A stretch of DNA of 64,000 nucleotides. Source: Rahnella sikkimica. GTDB lineage: Bacteria > Pseudomonadota > Gammaproteobacteria > Enterobacterales > Enterobacteriaceae. The stretch is taken from contig NZ_CP019062.1 of NCBI RefSeq assembly GCF_002951615.1, forward strand, positions 1,364,001-1,428,000, in the 5' to 3' direction. Shown piece after piece: positions 44,149-54,405 of this stretch. A program made the translations under genes and the position numbers. The first letter of the stretch is position 1. The number at the start of each line of letters is the position of its first letter. The notes beneath the pieces were generated by a model. That model made no database searches, was not told where the DNA came from, and worked only from the letters and a program-made list of their open reading frames with translations.

Positions 44149-46489
44149 CAGACAAGCGACGACGCGCCAGAGAACGCAGGCCGGTCCACAGCAAGATAGC
44201 CGCCAGAATCACCACAATCACCGCCATCAGCGCCAGAAGTGCCGGATGGTTTGCCATCGCATTCCACACACGTTCCCACCACGGCAGATGGCCGACATAG
44301 TAGGTATCGCCGACTTTCAGGCTGTTCACGCCGGAGTCGCGCACCACGGTCACCGAGCCAAAGACCTGTGCCCGTTGTTTCGCGTCCTGCATTGAGGTGT
44401 TGAGCATTTCAAAGCCTTTCTGCCCATTCGCCATCAGCGCCACAACGCTGCGCTGGTCATAATAAGGCGACTGCAAACCGACAATGGCCGCTATCGGCCC
44501 CTGTGCGCTGATCTGCGTACGGGTATCGACGCGCGCATCGCTGGCAGGTGCGGTATTATCCGGTAATGCAGCCTGACGGATTGGCGTATTGACCGCATCG
44601 CGCGCCGCATCCAGCAGCAGGTTGGCTTTTTTGTCATCACGCAGAGTGTCGTCGCGCATTCCCTCGGGCAGGTTGCCGATCACCAGTAAATCCGCGTCGG
44701 TGGTTTTCGCCTTCGCCGCGTCTTCCGTCAGGCTGACGCCGAGAGACGGATAGCCTGTCAGGGCACCGATATTGCCCATCGCGTCAAGTAACGTGGTGAG
44801 CTGAACAGGCTGAGGCTGCGGCTGAACCAGTACCAGCGTCTGTGACAAATCGGCCATGCGGCTGAACGGGAAACCGGCATTAGCAAACGCCCGCAGATCC
44901 GGCATCGCCATAAAGTGGCGGTAACCGGAGAAATCGATGGTGGAACTGTCGTCGATCACGACGTGGTTTGGCACGGTGGTGTACGTCTCACAGCGCCCTT
45001 CAATTCCGCTCGCCAGCAGCGAGGTGTAATCGAAGTCAAAGCGCATCTGGTTGACTGCGCCGAGTTTGAGCGCCGGTATGTTCAGGTCTTTGCTGCCATC
45101 CAGCAGGCCCTGCAAGAGCGACAAATGCAGGAGCTGCGAATCTTCGTCGTGACCGGTTTTCAGGGTTAAATCCTGCACAAACTGGTTATTCAGGCTGATG
45201 CTCAGACGGGAGGTGTTTTTCAGCTGCGGCGAGGTATAGCGATATTTCAAACGCATATCGATACCGGTGCTGTTAATCAGGAACAGATCTGGCGGCAGAT
45301 TGATGTTCACGGTGATCGGGTTCGGCTGAATGCCGTCCGACTGCAACTGTTCCGCGTACTGTTTAAGCTCACCGAAGTTCATCGGACGGTCTGTCCGCAC
45401 CCAGTTTGGCGCGTCGTAAGGTTGACGTGGCTGGATAGGATCAACGTTATCCACGCCCACGGTTTCGCCACGGAACAGAATATTGCCCTGCGCAATGCCT
45501 TTTACGGCCGTCAGCAGATCGTTGTCATCACGCCCCAGGATCAGCAGCATTTTGACGTAAGGATTGTCCGCGCGGCTGATCATCTGCACGACCGGCCCTT
45601 TCACCGGCGGCATGTCTTTTAGGAAATCAGGACGTTTGTCGTTGGTGGCAAACACCACCGCGTGACTGTCCGGCAACTGGTTATACAACGTCGGGAAAGA
45701 CTGCCCGCGCCATTGCGCTTTGGCACCAAACCACGAGGCCAGAATGGCAGCCGCCTGTTGCTGGCTGGCGTCCGGAGACGCGGCAAACACCATCGGTAAA
45801 TCCAGCGGACGGCTGTCACGCGCATCAAAGAACGGCACCGGGAAATGCGCCAGATCGTTGCTGAGCGGCAGTTTCTGGTATTGCAGGCTGAGCGAACTGC
45901 CTTTGCCGATTTCCAGCCACAGCGTGGTGTTGGCCGGGTTTTCACAGACGTTCTGATAATGGCCAATGAACTCCAGCCGGATGCGGTTGAAGTCGGTGAT
46001 GTAGCGCGGATCGATGACCATCTGTAAGTGATTTTTCTTGCCCAACTGATCTTTATCAATCACTTCAACGCCCATCAGCTGGTCGTTAAGATACACCTTA
46101 AGGTGCGATTGCACCGGGATCAGCGACGGCGACGGCGTGAACTCCAGATTCAGCGTGGACTGCGTCACCACTTCGTCACTGCGCACACCAAATTCGATTT
46201 GCCCGTTAGGCTGAATACCGCGCAGGGTAATCGCCCCCGGCGTAGGCGCGACATCGGCAAACGGCAGCGTCACGTTGCGTACCGGCGCACCCGGAATAAT
46301 CATCGGATTTACCGCTGGCGCAACCATCGGCAATACGACTTGCGATGCCGGTGTATTTTGCGCGACGTCGGGAGCCGGAACATTGCCTGTGCGCGCCGGA
46401 GCCTGTTCGCTAAAGGCCGGAGCCGCTGAACCCAAAGCCAATGTCATCAATGCGGATGCCATTAAAGTCGTCAAAGGAAGTCTTTTCAT
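44132..46489 (-). CDS. bcsB: Cellulose synthase regulatory subunit BcsB
   Basis: Periplasmic subunit of 785 residues anchored by one C-terminal helix (about 750-773) and preceded by a signal peptide (cleavage near SAAPAFS). It guides the nascent glucan from BcsA and is required for synthase activity. Carbohydrate-binding and flavodoxin-like repeats of the family are recognisable, for example VRSDEVVTQSTLNLEFTPSP and EFIGHYQNVCENPANTTLW. It overlaps bcsA by 4 bases and bcsC by 17 bases. Confidence 0.95.
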   Translation of the reverse strand: MKRLPLTTLMASALMTLALGSAAPAFSEQAPARTGNVPAPDVAQNTPASQVVLPMVAPAVNPMIIPGAPVRNVTLPFADVAPTPGAITLRGIQPNGQIEFGVRSDEVVTQSTLNLEFTPSPSLIPVQSHLKVYLNDQLMGVEVIDKDQLGKKNHLQMVIDPRYITDFNRIRLEFIGHYQNVCENPANTTLWLEIGKGSSLSLQYQKLPLSNDLAHFPVPFFDARDSRPLDLPMVFAASPDASQQQAAAILASWFGAKAQWRGQSFPTLYNQLPDSHAVVFATNDKRPDFLKDMPPVKGPVVQMISRADNPYVKMLLILGRDDNDLLTAVKGIAQGNILFRGETVGVDNVDPIQPRQPYDAPNWVRTDRPMNFGELKQYAEQLQSDGIQPNPITVNINLPPDLFLINSTGIDMRLKYRYTSPQLKNTSRLSISLNNQFVQDLTLKTGHDEDSQLLHLSLLQGLLDGSKDLNIPALKLGAVNQMRFDFDYTSLLASGIEGRCETYTTVPNHVVIDDSSTIDFSGYRHFMAMPDLRAFANAGFPFSRMADLSQTLVLVQPQPQPVQLTTLLDAMGNIGALTGYPSLGVSLTEDAAKAKTTDADLLVIGNLPEGMRDDTLRDDKKANLLLDAARDAVNTPIRQAALPDNTAPASDARVDTRTQISAQGPIAAIVGLQSPYYDQRSVVALMANGQKGFEMLNTSMQDAKQRAQVFGSVTVVRDSGVNSLKVGDTYYVGHLPWWERVWNAMANHPALLALMAVIVVILAAILLWTGLRSLARRRLSDDDQE

Positions 46490-49101
46490 TGTTTTGTCAT
46501 CATCAGGTTGGATTCATCAGGCTGAACGGTCAGCGGAGGATTGCGTGGCGCAAACGACAGCAACCAGCAGCCAAACGCCTGTGTTCTGGAGGCCAGCGGG
46601 CGATATTGTTTCGGGGCAATGTCCAGCATCCGCAGATAACCGCGGATCCCCAGCCCCAGCACTTCGCGCAGGCTTTCCATCGGTTTGTCTTCCGGGAAAG
46701 CGTCTTCCCGCAACACCCAGCTGTCAGCACGGGCAAAGGTACATTGAATGAAATCGATATGCTGTTGTGTGGTTAAAGGCAGAAGCTGCATACCGATGCT
46801 TTTGCCAAAGACACGGCTGATTTGCATCGGGAAAGTATATTCCTGCTGTCCCCGGTGAAGCAGTAACGTGACGTTGTCACCCGCCTGAAACTGGCTTGCA
46901 CTCTCGGTTTCCAGCCCGACACCGTTGTCGGAGTAGTCCTGCACGGTACACACATAAATGTGTCCGTCCGGGCGCATTAAAGACGCGGGCATTTTGGCTT
47001 CCACGCGGTGAGCCTGACGCACCTGTTTGGATTCAAATGCCACCGCAATCGCCCCGCCCAAAATGATCATGTTGTAAATCACCCACGCCATACTCACCAG
47101 TACGGTCAGAATTTCGTCCGGGCGGCCATAGATCACGCGATAAATACCGAAAAACAGACCGGCCAGATTGAGCAGCATCAGAATCTGGTACGGGCGGCTG
47201 ATTTTCCAGTCGACATACGCGTGTTTGTTCAGGCCACCTTTTGCCGTGACGTTAAAGGTCCCGGCGTGCGGATTAAACAGCGCGACGGTCGTCGGCCTGG
47301 CGATATACCACGCCAGCACGGTTTCGTAGATTTCGTTCCAGAAGGAATGGCGGTATTTGCCCTGCACCCGCGAGTTGGTCAGGCTGGCGTGGATCATGTG
47401 CGGCAGCACGTACAGCGCGATCGCCAGCGCAGGCGCATAAATGACGTAAGCGTGCAGCAGCAAAAATGCCAGCGGCGCGGTCAGGAATATGAGGCGTGGA
47501 ATACCGGCCAGAAAGTGCATCATGGCGTTGGCATAACACAACCGTTGTGCCAGTTTCAGCCCTTTGCCAAACAGCGGGTTATCCAGGCGGAAAATCTGCA
47601 CCATCCCGCGCGCCCAGCGGATACGCTGGCTGACGTGCGCCGACAGGCTTTCTGTTGCCAGACCGGCGGCCTGCGGAATGCGGATATACGCCGAGCTGTA
47701 GCCGTGACGGTGCATACGCAGTGAGGTGTGCGCATCTTCCGTGACGGTTTCAACCGCTATACCGCCGATTTCATCAAGCACGTCACGACGTAAAACCGCA
47801 CACGAACCGCAGAAGAAACTGGCATCCCACAGGTCGTTCCCGTCCTGCACCAGCCCGTAGAACAGCTCGCCTTCATTTGGCGTGCGGCGCATACGGCCCA
47901 GGTTGCGTTCGAAAGGATCCGGCGAGAAGAAGTGATGCGGCGTCTGCAACATGCTGAGTTTTTTGTCTTTGAAGAACCAGCCGACGGTCAGTTGCAGGAA
48001 AGAACGGGTCGGTACGTGGTCGCAGTCAAAAATTGCCACCAGCTCACTTTTGGCATATTTCAGCGCGTGGTTGATGTTCCCCGCTTTCGCATGTTCATGC
48101 GTTTCGCGGGCAATATACCGGACGCCAATTTCATGGGCAAAATCGGCGAACTCCTGCCGGTTGCCGTCATCAAGCAGATAAATAGTGAGTTTCTCGCGCG
48201 GCCAGTCCAGCCCGAGTGCGGCATACAGCGTCGGTTTCACCACACTCAGATCTTCGTTATAGGTCGGGATCATCAGATCCACTGTCGGCCACGTCGATAC
48301 ATCCGCAGGCATCGGCACCGGTTTGCGGTTTAACGGCCAGATGGTCTGGATATACCCGAGTACCAGCACGGTCCAGGAATAGGTTTCCGCGCCCAGCAGC
48401 AGCAAGCCGCAAATCAGGCTAAGCGGATCATCCCAGTTTAACGTCGAGGTATAACGCCACCATAAGTAGCGGCAGGAAATGGTCAGCGAGAGAACAATCA
48501 GCATCAGCGCGGGGAAACGGCCCGGTATCCGCCGGATGATCATCGCAATGCTCCAGAGCAGCACCACGAAAACAAACTGAGCGATATAGCCGAAAGGCTG
48601 CGAAATACAGAACATTGCCAGCGTAATCGCCACAAGGCTGGTCAGTATGATCAGCACGCGTTTGCCAAGGCGATTCATCTTACCAATGCGGCGTGTGACA
48701 CGAATTTCAAGCGGATTCAGTTTGACCTGCTTTGGCAGTGATTCGAGCCACAGAATGAATTTCTCGCGTAAACGTTGTGGCCAGCGGGCATAAACCACGC
48801 GTTCGCGCAGGCCGTTTGAAGGGATAATCACCAGCAACCACAGGCTCTGAACCACATAACGCAAAGGGTCGGCCAGACGGGGTTTGGACAGCGACAACTG
48901 AGGATACCAGCGACTGCGCTGCGCTTGCAGGTTTCGCCAGGCAGGCGATTCAAAGCGCAGGAATAGCCAGCACAAAGCAAGGCAAAAAACCATTGTTCCC
49001 GAGGCCAGCCGTGAGGCCCGGTTAGCGCGATACAACCGGTAGCGGTCTTGTAATTCAGACACCACCGGTGGCACCAGAAACAGGTTGAGCAGGCGGTTCA
49101 T
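46486..49101 (-). CDS. bcsA: Cellulose synthase catalytic subunit BcsA (UDP-forming)
   Basis: Inner-membrane processive glycosyltransferase of 871 residues, about nine helices. GT2 motifs are all present: DDG 311-313, DCD 359-361, TED 454-456 with the catalytic base Asp, and QRIRW 492-496. A C-terminal PilZ domain (about 690-790) has the RxxxR motif RQAHR and DYSDNGVG for cyclic-di-GMP, so activity should be switched on by that messenger. The start is 1 base after the bcsQ stop codon. Confidence 0.96.
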   Translation of the reverse strand: MNRLLNLFLVPPVVSELQDRYRLYRANRASRLASGTMVFCLALCWLFLRFESPAWRNLQAQRSRWYPQLSLSKPRLADPLRYVVQSLWLLVIIPSNGLRERVVYARWPQRLREKFILWLESLPKQVKLNPLEIRVTRRIGKMNRLGKRVLIILTSLVAITLAMFCISQPFGYIAQFVFVVLLWSIAMIIRRIPGRFPALMLIVLSLTISCRYLWWRYTSTLNWDDPLSLICGLLLLGAETYSWTVLVLGYIQTIWPLNRKPVPMPADVSTWPTVDLMIPTYNEDLSVVKPTLYAALGLDWPREKLTIYLLDDGNRQEFADFAHEIGVRYIARETHEHAKAGNINHALKYAKSELVAIFDCDHVPTRSFLQLTVGWFFKDKKLSMLQTPHHFFSPDPFERNLGRMRRTPNEGELFYGLVQDGNDLWDASFFCGSCAVLRRDVLDEIGGIAVETVTEDAHTSLRMHRHGYSSAYIRIPQAAGLATESLSAHVSQRIRWARGMVQIFRLDNPLFGKGLKLAQRLCYANAMMHFLAGIPRLIFLTAPLAFLLLHAYVIYAPALAIALYVLPHMIHASLTNSRVQGKYRHSFWNEIYETVLAWYIARPTTVALFNPHAGTFNVTAKGGLNKHAYVDWKISRPYQILMLLNLAGLFFGIYRVIYGRPDEILTVLVSMAWVIYNMIILGGAIAVAFESKQVRQAHRVEAKMPASLMRPDGHIYVCTVQDYSDNGVGLETESASQFQAGDNVTLLLHRGQQEYTFPMQISRVFGKSIGMQLLPLTTQQHIDFIQCTFARADSWVLREDAFPEDKPMESLREVLGLGIRGYLRMLDIAPKQYRPLASRTQAFGCWLLSFAPRNPPLTVQPDESNLMMTKQ

Positions 49102-49102
49102 T

Positions 49103-49807
49103 TTATCGGGCCCCGCGCAAATTCAGCAGGAACCAGTTCGCCAGCGTGTTAATTTCACGGCTGATTTTACTGTTGGCTTTCCACTCACCGACCGGCTGTT
49201 TGGCCGCCAGAGATTCCGCCATCGCTTCGTCGCGGTGTAAAATTACCGGGATCATCGTCGGCAAGGTTTCCTGCCATAGCAGCAAAATGTCTTGCTGTAA
49301 CTGGCTGGACGGAACGAACTGATTCACCAGATAACGACCATTTGCCGGTAAAGCGCGCTGATGAAGACGGATGTGAGATTGCGTGTCAGTGTGGAGCAAG
49401 ACGAGTGTGCTGTCGGCGATAGCCTGAGCGGGCAGCGGATCGGCGGCGGGAGAATCAATCAGGATCCAGTCATAAACGCCGCTGTTCCTGAGCTGTGTGA
49501 TGGCTTTTTGCCAGTCAAATTCCGGCGCACCGGCACTGTCAGCGCCCACAAAACCGTAAGGTAAAAAGTCCAGATGCGCGTGATAGCGCATGGCGGATTT
49601 TTGCCAGGGCTCACCGGCATTAACAGCAGAACACCAGCCACGCGTTTGTGTGAAAGGCATTCCGAAGTGCAGACGCAACAAATTTTCCGGTGAAAAATCT
49701 ATCACCAGAACCTTTTCATTAAGTTGCGCGAGCCCCCAGGCCAGTGCTGCGGTGACTGACGTTGTTCCCGTTCCGCCACGAAAGCCCTGTAACGCAATGA
49801 CAGCCAT
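49103..49807 (-). CDS. bcsQ: Cellulose synthase-associated ATPase-like protein BcsQ
   Basis: ParA/MinD-type protein of 234 residues (E. coli form about 250). The P-loop region reads RGGTGTTS (10-17), without the usual lysine, as also in E. coli BcsQ. With BcsR it assembles and stabilises the inner-membrane synthase complex at the cell pole. The conserved blocks NLLRLHFGMPFT and LIHRDEAMAE-LAAKQPVGE (here VILHRDEAMAES) match the family. It is 1 base from both neighbours, bcsR and bcsA. Confidence 0.92.
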   Translation of the reverse strand: MAVIALQGFRGGTGTTSVTAALAWGLAQLNEKVLVIDFSPENLLRLHFGMPFTQTRGWCSAVNAGEPWQKSAMRYHAHLDFLPYGFVGADSAGAPEFDWQKAITQLRNSGVYDWILIDSPAADPLPAQAIADSTLVLLHTDTQSHIRLHQRALPANGRYLVNQFVPSSQLQQDILLLWQETLPTMIPVILHRDEAMAESLAAKQPVGEWKANSKISREINTLANWFLLNLRGAR

Positions 49808-49808
49808 C

Positions 49809-50009
49809 TTATTTCTTCTCCGCGCCGTGTTTATCGTATTGCGCCAGCTCAGCCAGTAATGGCCAGCGGGACATTAGTTGCGGAATTTTTTCTTTACGGG
49901 CAACGTCCACATAATTTAATTCAGACAAAGAAAAAAGGTGACTCAGTGCAAAGAAATCGTCATCTTTTGTGGGTTCGGATTCTTCCGAGTCTACAATATT
50001 GGGTCCCAC
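49809..50009 (-). CDS. bcsR: Cellulose biosynthesis protein BcsR
   Basis: The 66-residue protein is recognisable by FFALSHLFSLSELNYVDVARKE and RWPLLAELAQ, as in E. coli BcsR (YhjR), the partner of BcsQ. The likely start is the GTG at 50009, which has GGGAGG 6 bases upstream. A longer frame from a TTG at 50030 would run through that ribosome site. It is the first gene of the bcsRQABC operon, divergent from bcsE. Confidence 0.85.
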   Translation of the reverse strand: MGPNIVDSEESEPTKDDDFFALSHLFSLSELNYVDVARKEKIPQLMSRWPLLAELAQYDKHGAEKK

Positions 50010-50212
50010 TGCTTGCCCTCCCTGCTTCAATCAAAACGCCAACGCTCCGGCACGTACAAAATTACCGCAGCCATTAGGCATTTTAGTATCAAACATTATT
50101 GTGAAGAATTATGATTATTTAATGTAGCAATGATAGAATTTATTATACTCACATTTATCAGTGTGTCCCAAGCAGACTTTTTATCAAACCCGAATACAAG
50201 CAGATTAACTAT
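50010..50212. promoter_or_regulatory. Divergent promoter region of bcsRQABC and bcsEFG
   Basis: AT-rich 203-base gap. A -10-like TATACT at 50146-50151 could serve bcsE, but no good -35 box was found. No operator was recognised. Confidence 0.4.
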
Positions 50213-51811
50213 ATGGCACTCTCCTTTTCATTGGGCATGAAGCAATACTGGAATGGATTAGCCCAAATGCAGGGCCGGGGACTTTACTGGGTCAACGCTG
50301 ACAAACAGGAAGCCGCGTATCATCTGTGCGGACAGGCTCTTGAGGCTCAGCAGGGCGAAACTCCTGTCACCGTATTGTTCCCACAGCACAATTTAATTTG
50401 CGCTGAAGAAGAAAATAGACTAACCGATGATCACATTCTCCTCTCTCATTTGAAGCAGCACCCCAGGCAAACGTTTTATTACCAGTTAGCCAGCGGGAAG
50501 AAAGCGTTTCTTGGGTTGCCCGGCGATATTAACCGGTTGCCTCATCATGCCGCGTCTTTAATGATTCTATTACTTCCCGCCACCACCTGGCAGATGCTAA
50601 ATGATAAACAATTCGCCCGCTGGGTGAGCGAAATGAGAGCAAGCGCAAATAATAAAGATGCCACGCTCCTTATTATCTGCTACGGCGCAGGTATTAATGT
50701 GGTTAAAACTCAGCTTCATTTATATCATCGCAATATATACGGTCTGGCCGATTTAAAAACTGATGTTGATCCTAATCAGTGGGGCATTTCCTGGTGGCAC
50801 GACGCAACAGGTGCTGAGGCCAATACGCTCTATCCGCTGGTTCCGCGGCAGACAGGCTGGGAAATTCTGAAGAATACACCGGCATCCGTGGCCGAACAGG
50901 CGGGTGACGACCAGTGGATGTTGCTGGCCGAACGTTCCGTGCTGGAAGGCGCACCGGCACTGTCTGAGCGCTGGTTCCTGTTTGACAGCAATGAAGATCT
51001 GGTCGAAAGAGCCTCACACGCCCGTTCGGCGACAGTCATTTTTGCCCTGAGCGGTAATGACGCAGTGGAAGTGATGGCGCGCCAGATCCACCGTTTGCGT
51101 ATGCAACGCGGCACGGGTTTGAAAATTGTGGTGCGTGAAATGAACTCCTCGCTGCGCTACGTGGATCAGCGTTTGCTGCAAGCCTGTGGCGCAAATCTGG
51201 TGGTTCCGCAGGCCGCGCGTCTGTCTAATTTCCTGACGCTGCTCGACGATCTGCAAAACCTCACATTCTCCCGCCATGTACAGGATGATATTGAAACGCT
51301 GCTCGACAGTCGTTTGCCGACGCACCATAAAGGCTATCTGCCGCTGCCTGTTTTTTGCAGCGTCATGAACGATATCTGGAACCACGCTTCGCTCGCCACC
51401 GAATCGCGCGGTTTGCTGATTTCACTGCGCCCTGCCGCCGGGATCAGCCCGCAGCAGGCGATGTCGCTGTGTTCCCTGCGCCGCGATGGCGATATTCTTA
51501 CCGTGACCGAACGGCATCTCTATCTGTTCCTGTCGAACTGTCAGGTCAGTGATGTCGAAAACGTGCTGGCCTTCCTGTTCAACCTGCCGGTGAAAGACGT
51601 TTTCACCAGCCAGACATTCTGGAGTCAGGAGCTGGATATTCAGACCGAGGTTCGTCGTCTTGCGGCTAAACCGCCGATGGCAAAAGCCGTGACCGGCCCT
51701 GAAGCCTATGTGCCACAAAAAGCAGAACCGCTGAAACGCGCGCAGGTCCACGCCCCTGTGCCGGTGACGCTCGCGTTGAACGACGCGCCAGTTCAGCAGC
51801 AGCCGGAGTAA
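50213..51811 (+). CDS. bcsE: Cyclic-di-GMP-binding cellulose regulator BcsE
   Basis: Cytosolic protein of 532 residues with an N-terminal inactive receiver/ATPase-like region and a C-terminal GIL domain. An RxxD I-site (RDGD in LRRDGDILTVTERHLYLFLSNC, split by the strand turn) should bind cyclic-di-GMP. In E. coli it raises cellulose output and anchors BcsF to the Bcs complex. It heads the bcsEFG operon; the ribosome site before the ATG is weak. bcsF follows after 5 bases. Confidence 0.93.
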   Translation: MALSFSLGMKQYWNGLAQMQGRGLYWVNADKQEAAYHLCGQALEAQQGETPVTVLFPQHNLICAEEENRLTDDHILLSHLKQHPRQTFYYQLASGKKAFLGLPGDINRLPHHAASLMILLLPATTWQMLNDKQFARWVSEMRASANNKDATLLIICYGAGINVVKTQLHLYHRNIYGLADLKTDVDPNQWGISWWHDATGAEANTLYPLVPRQTGWEILKNTPASVAEQAGDDQWMLLAERSVLEGAPALSERWFLFDSNEDLVERASHARSATVIFALSGNDAVEVMARQIHRLRMQRGTGLKIVVREMNSSLRYVDQRLLQACGANLVVPQAARLSNFLTLLDDLQNLTFSRHVQDDIETLLDSRLPTHHKGYLPLPVFCSVMNDIWNHASLATESRGLLISLRPAAGISPQQAMSLCSLRRDGDILTVTERHLYLFLSNCQVSDVENVLAFLFNLPVKDVFTSQTFWSQELDIQTEVRRLAAKPPMAKAVTGPEAYVPQKAEPLKRAQVHAPVPVTLALNDAPVQQQPE

Positions 51812-51816
51812 GCGAA

Positions 51817-52050
51817 ATGGATATCCAGGACATTATTGAGATTTTTATTCTGGCCGCGGTGATTTTCATTCCGCTGGGATACGCCTTGCGCAGCCGCCTT
51901 CCCGGCTGGAAAAACCGTCTGGCGACACGTTTTCTTTCACCTCGTTATCTAACCCCGATGACAGTCAGCATGATCAGTAAGAACCGTAAACGTTCCGATA
52001 CGCTGACTGACGCTTCTGCGGTTACTGGGAAATCCAAGACTCCACTATGA
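51817..52050 (+). CDS. bcsF: Cellulose biosynthesis membrane protein BcsF
   Basis: The 77-residue protein has one N-terminal helix (about 6-26) and a basic cytosolic tail, with the family signature MDIQDIIEIFILAAVIFIPL and FLSPRYLTP. It links BcsE to BcsG in E. coli, where it is 63 residues; the extra C-terminal residues here are polar. It overlaps bcsG by 4 bases. Confidence 0.9.
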   Translation: MDIQDIIEIFILAAVIFIPLGYALRSRLPGWKNRLATRFLSPRYLTPMTVSMISKNRKRSDTLTDASAVTGKSKTPL

Positions 52051-53696
52051 ACGAACCGAATTCACCTTCACCGCGTTTGCGGATCTGGCAATCCTGGCGC
52101 GGACTTGGCGCCTGGAACTACTATTTTTTACTTAAATTCGTTCTGCTCTCACAGGGTTACCTGAATTTTGATGCGCTGAGCAATCTGGTGTTTGCCGCCG
52201 CGTTACTCTTCCCGTTGCCTTCACTGCGTCTGCACCGCTGGCGTCAGTGGCTCGCCCTGCCGTTTGGTCTGGCGCTGCTGTATCACGACACCTGGCTGCC
52301 GGGCTGGCGCTCGATTGTAAATCAGGGCGCGGACGTCGCCGGATTCAGCATGAGTTATCTGCTCGAACTGGCTGACCGTTTCATTAACTGGCAGTGGATT
52401 GCCGTCGGTTTTGCATTGCTGGTGGGTTACCTGTTTGTTTCCCAGTGGGTGCGTCTGACCACATTCACCGTGCTCGCACTGCTGTGGGTGAATTTCAGTG
52501 GCATGATTACGCCGTTTTTTGCGCATTCCCCGGCGGCCACGGTGGCGCAAAACACCGCCGTCGCGCCTGCTGCCAGCACGGCGCAGGCTGCCGGAGCCAA
52601 CACAGTTAACGGCCCGCCAACCAATGCCAATCTGAGCGCTTATCTGGAGCAGTTCTACCAGAACGAAAGCCGCAAGGCGACGAAGTTCCCGGACGCACTG
52701 CCTGCCGATGCCCAGCCTTTCGACCTGCTGGTGATCAACATCTGTTCGCTGGCCTGGTCAGATCTGGACGCGGTAAATCTTGCCAGTTCACCGCTGTGGT
52801 CGCGTTTTGATTTCGTGTTCAGCAATTTCAACTCGGCGACCGCTTACAGCGGCCCGGCGTCAATTCGCCTGTTGCGCGCAAGCTGCGGTCAGACCTCGCA
52901 CCACAATCTGTACCAGCCTGCCGGTGAGCAATGTTATTTGTTTGACGATCTGGCGCGTCTGGGCTTCACCAACCAGCTTGCGATGGATCACACGGGCGTG
53001 TTTGGTAATTACATCGGCAACCTGCGTGACGATGCGGACATGAAAGCCCCGCTGATGTCACAGGCGGGTCTGGGTTATGAACTGACGTCGTTCGACGGTT
53101 CACCGATTTTCAACGACGGGCAGCTGTTCACCCGCTGGCTGGAAAATCAGGAAAAAGCAGGCACGGCACGTACAGCCACCTTCTTCAACCTGATCCCGCT
53201 GCACGATGGCAACCGTTACGTGGGCAGCAATAAAGGCGCGGATTATCATAACCGTGCGCAGACCCTGCTTAATCAGCTGAATACCTTTATGGATCAGCTG
53301 GAGAAATCGGGCCGTAAAGTGATGCTGGTGGTTGTGCCGGAACACGGCGCAGCGCTGGTCGGCGATAAGATGCAGATTTCCGGTTTGCGCGATATCCCGA
53401 GCCCTGGCATTACGCACATTCCTGTCGGCGTGAAATTCTTCGGTATGCAGGCACCGCACGCGTCAACGCCGATGAAAATCGACGGCCCGAGCAGCTACAT
53501 GGCGATTTCCGAAATGGTTTCCCGCGCCGTTGATGGCAAAGTCTTCACCAGCCCGACGATGGACTGGAAAACCTTCGCTTCCAACCTGCCGCAGACTCCG
53601 CTGGTTTCAGAAAATGAAAACTCGGTGGTGATGGAATATCAGGGGAAAATTTATATCCGGTTAAATGGCGGAAGCTGGGTGCCTTACCCGAGTTGA
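52047..53696 (+). CDS. bcsG: Cellulose phosphoethanolamine transferase BcsG
   Basis: The 549-residue protein has four or five N-terminal helices (about 25-160) and a periplasmic alkaline-phosphatase-like domain. It attaches phosphoethanolamine to nascent cellulose. By alignment with E. coli, the nucleophile is Ser268 (YSGPA) with zinc ligands Cys233 (INICSLAWSD) and the Glu-His of VVPEHGAAL. An Ala/Thr/Pro-rich linker (about 160-195) joins the two halves. Its presence predicts modified cellulose of the E. coli type. Confidence 0.94.
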   Translation: MNEPNSPSPRLRIWQSWRGLGAWNYYFLLKFVLLSQGYLNFDALSNLVFAAALLFPLPSLRLHRWRQWLALPFGLALLYHDTWLPGWRSIVNQGADVAGFSMSYLLELADRFINWQWIAVGFALLVGYLFVSQWVRLTTFTVLALLWVNFSGMITPFFAHSPAATVAQNTAVAPAASTAQAAGANTVNGPPTNANLSAYLEQFYQNESRKATKFPDALPADAQPFDLLVINICSLAWSDLDAVNLASSPLWSRFDFVFSNFNSATAYSGPASIRLLRASCGQTSHHNLYQPAGEQCYLFDDLARLGFTNQLAMDHTGVFGNYIGNLRDDADMKAPLMSQAGLGYELTSFDGSPIFNDGQLFTRWLENQEKAGTARTATFFNLIPLHDGNRYVGSNKGADYHNRAQTLLNQLNTFMDQLEKSGRKVMLVVVPEHGAALVGDKMQISGLRDIPSPGITHIPVGVKFFGMQAPHASTPMKIDGPSSYMAISEMVSRAVDGKVFTSPTMDWKTFASNLPQTPLVSENENSVVMEYQGKIYIRLNGGSWVPYPS

Positions 53697-53724
53697 GGGG
53701 AAGCCAGACCGGGCTTCGGGGCGG

Positions 53725-54365
53725 TTTTTCACTTGCAGTGAGGGGCCGTAAATTGATCGAGAAAGTTTCGGTTTTACACTTGCAGCGATCGCTCAGCGGC
53801 TCGCGCCGAAACCGACCAAAGAGGCCCAGGACGGGGCCTCTTTGGAATCTCCACGTCTTTTTTACTACGCGCTATCGCTGGGCCGATGGACGTGTTCTGT
53901 GACATCTGCGTGTGGCGCGAAATCTTGCCGCTGCGCGGTGCCTTCTCTACGGGCTTCGAGCCTTGCGGTCTCGAACCCTCGGTCAGCAAAATTTCTGAGC
54001 GCGCCATCTCACCATAAAAAATACCGAGTGTTTCTTTGGTTTTTGAAAAATAAATGCCAGGGCAAGGTTGCGAACTATGAGCCTCTTGCCGCTTTCAAAA
54101 CGACGTTGAGCGAGCGGTGAGAAACGGCGAGAGTCTGTTTTCGAGCTGGTTCAAACCCGAAGCGAAAGTACCGCGCAGCGGCGGCGTTTGCGGCACTAGC
54201 CGGAGTGGCTGGAACAGTGCCAGCAAGCGACAGCGCGCAGTTAAAGAGCCCGGGATTCTCAAGGGGCGCGGCGACAGGCGCTCCTTGAGGCCAGTTTGGG
54301 TGGCAACCCAAGGTTTTGAACTTGACCTTGAAGCCAGTTTGGGTGGCAACCCAAGGTTTTGAATT
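53725..54365. repeat. Long composite inverted repeat E (bcsG / GntR junction)
   Basis: The plus-oriented unit at about 53725-54010 begins with the TTTCGGTTT / CACTTGCAG end motif. The minus-oriented unit at about 54062-54365 ends with two copies of the GTTTGGGTGGCAACCCAAG segment. Variable hairpins are CCAAAGAGGCCC/GGGCCTCTTTGG (53816-53827/53834-53845) on the left and CTCAAGGGGCG/CGCTCCTTGAG (54258-54268/54279-54289) on the right. No GC-rich element sits in the centre. Confidence 0.85.
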
Positions 54366-54405
54366 TGGAATTAAAAAGCGCCCCCGATGCCCGCTCAGGC
54401 ATCAA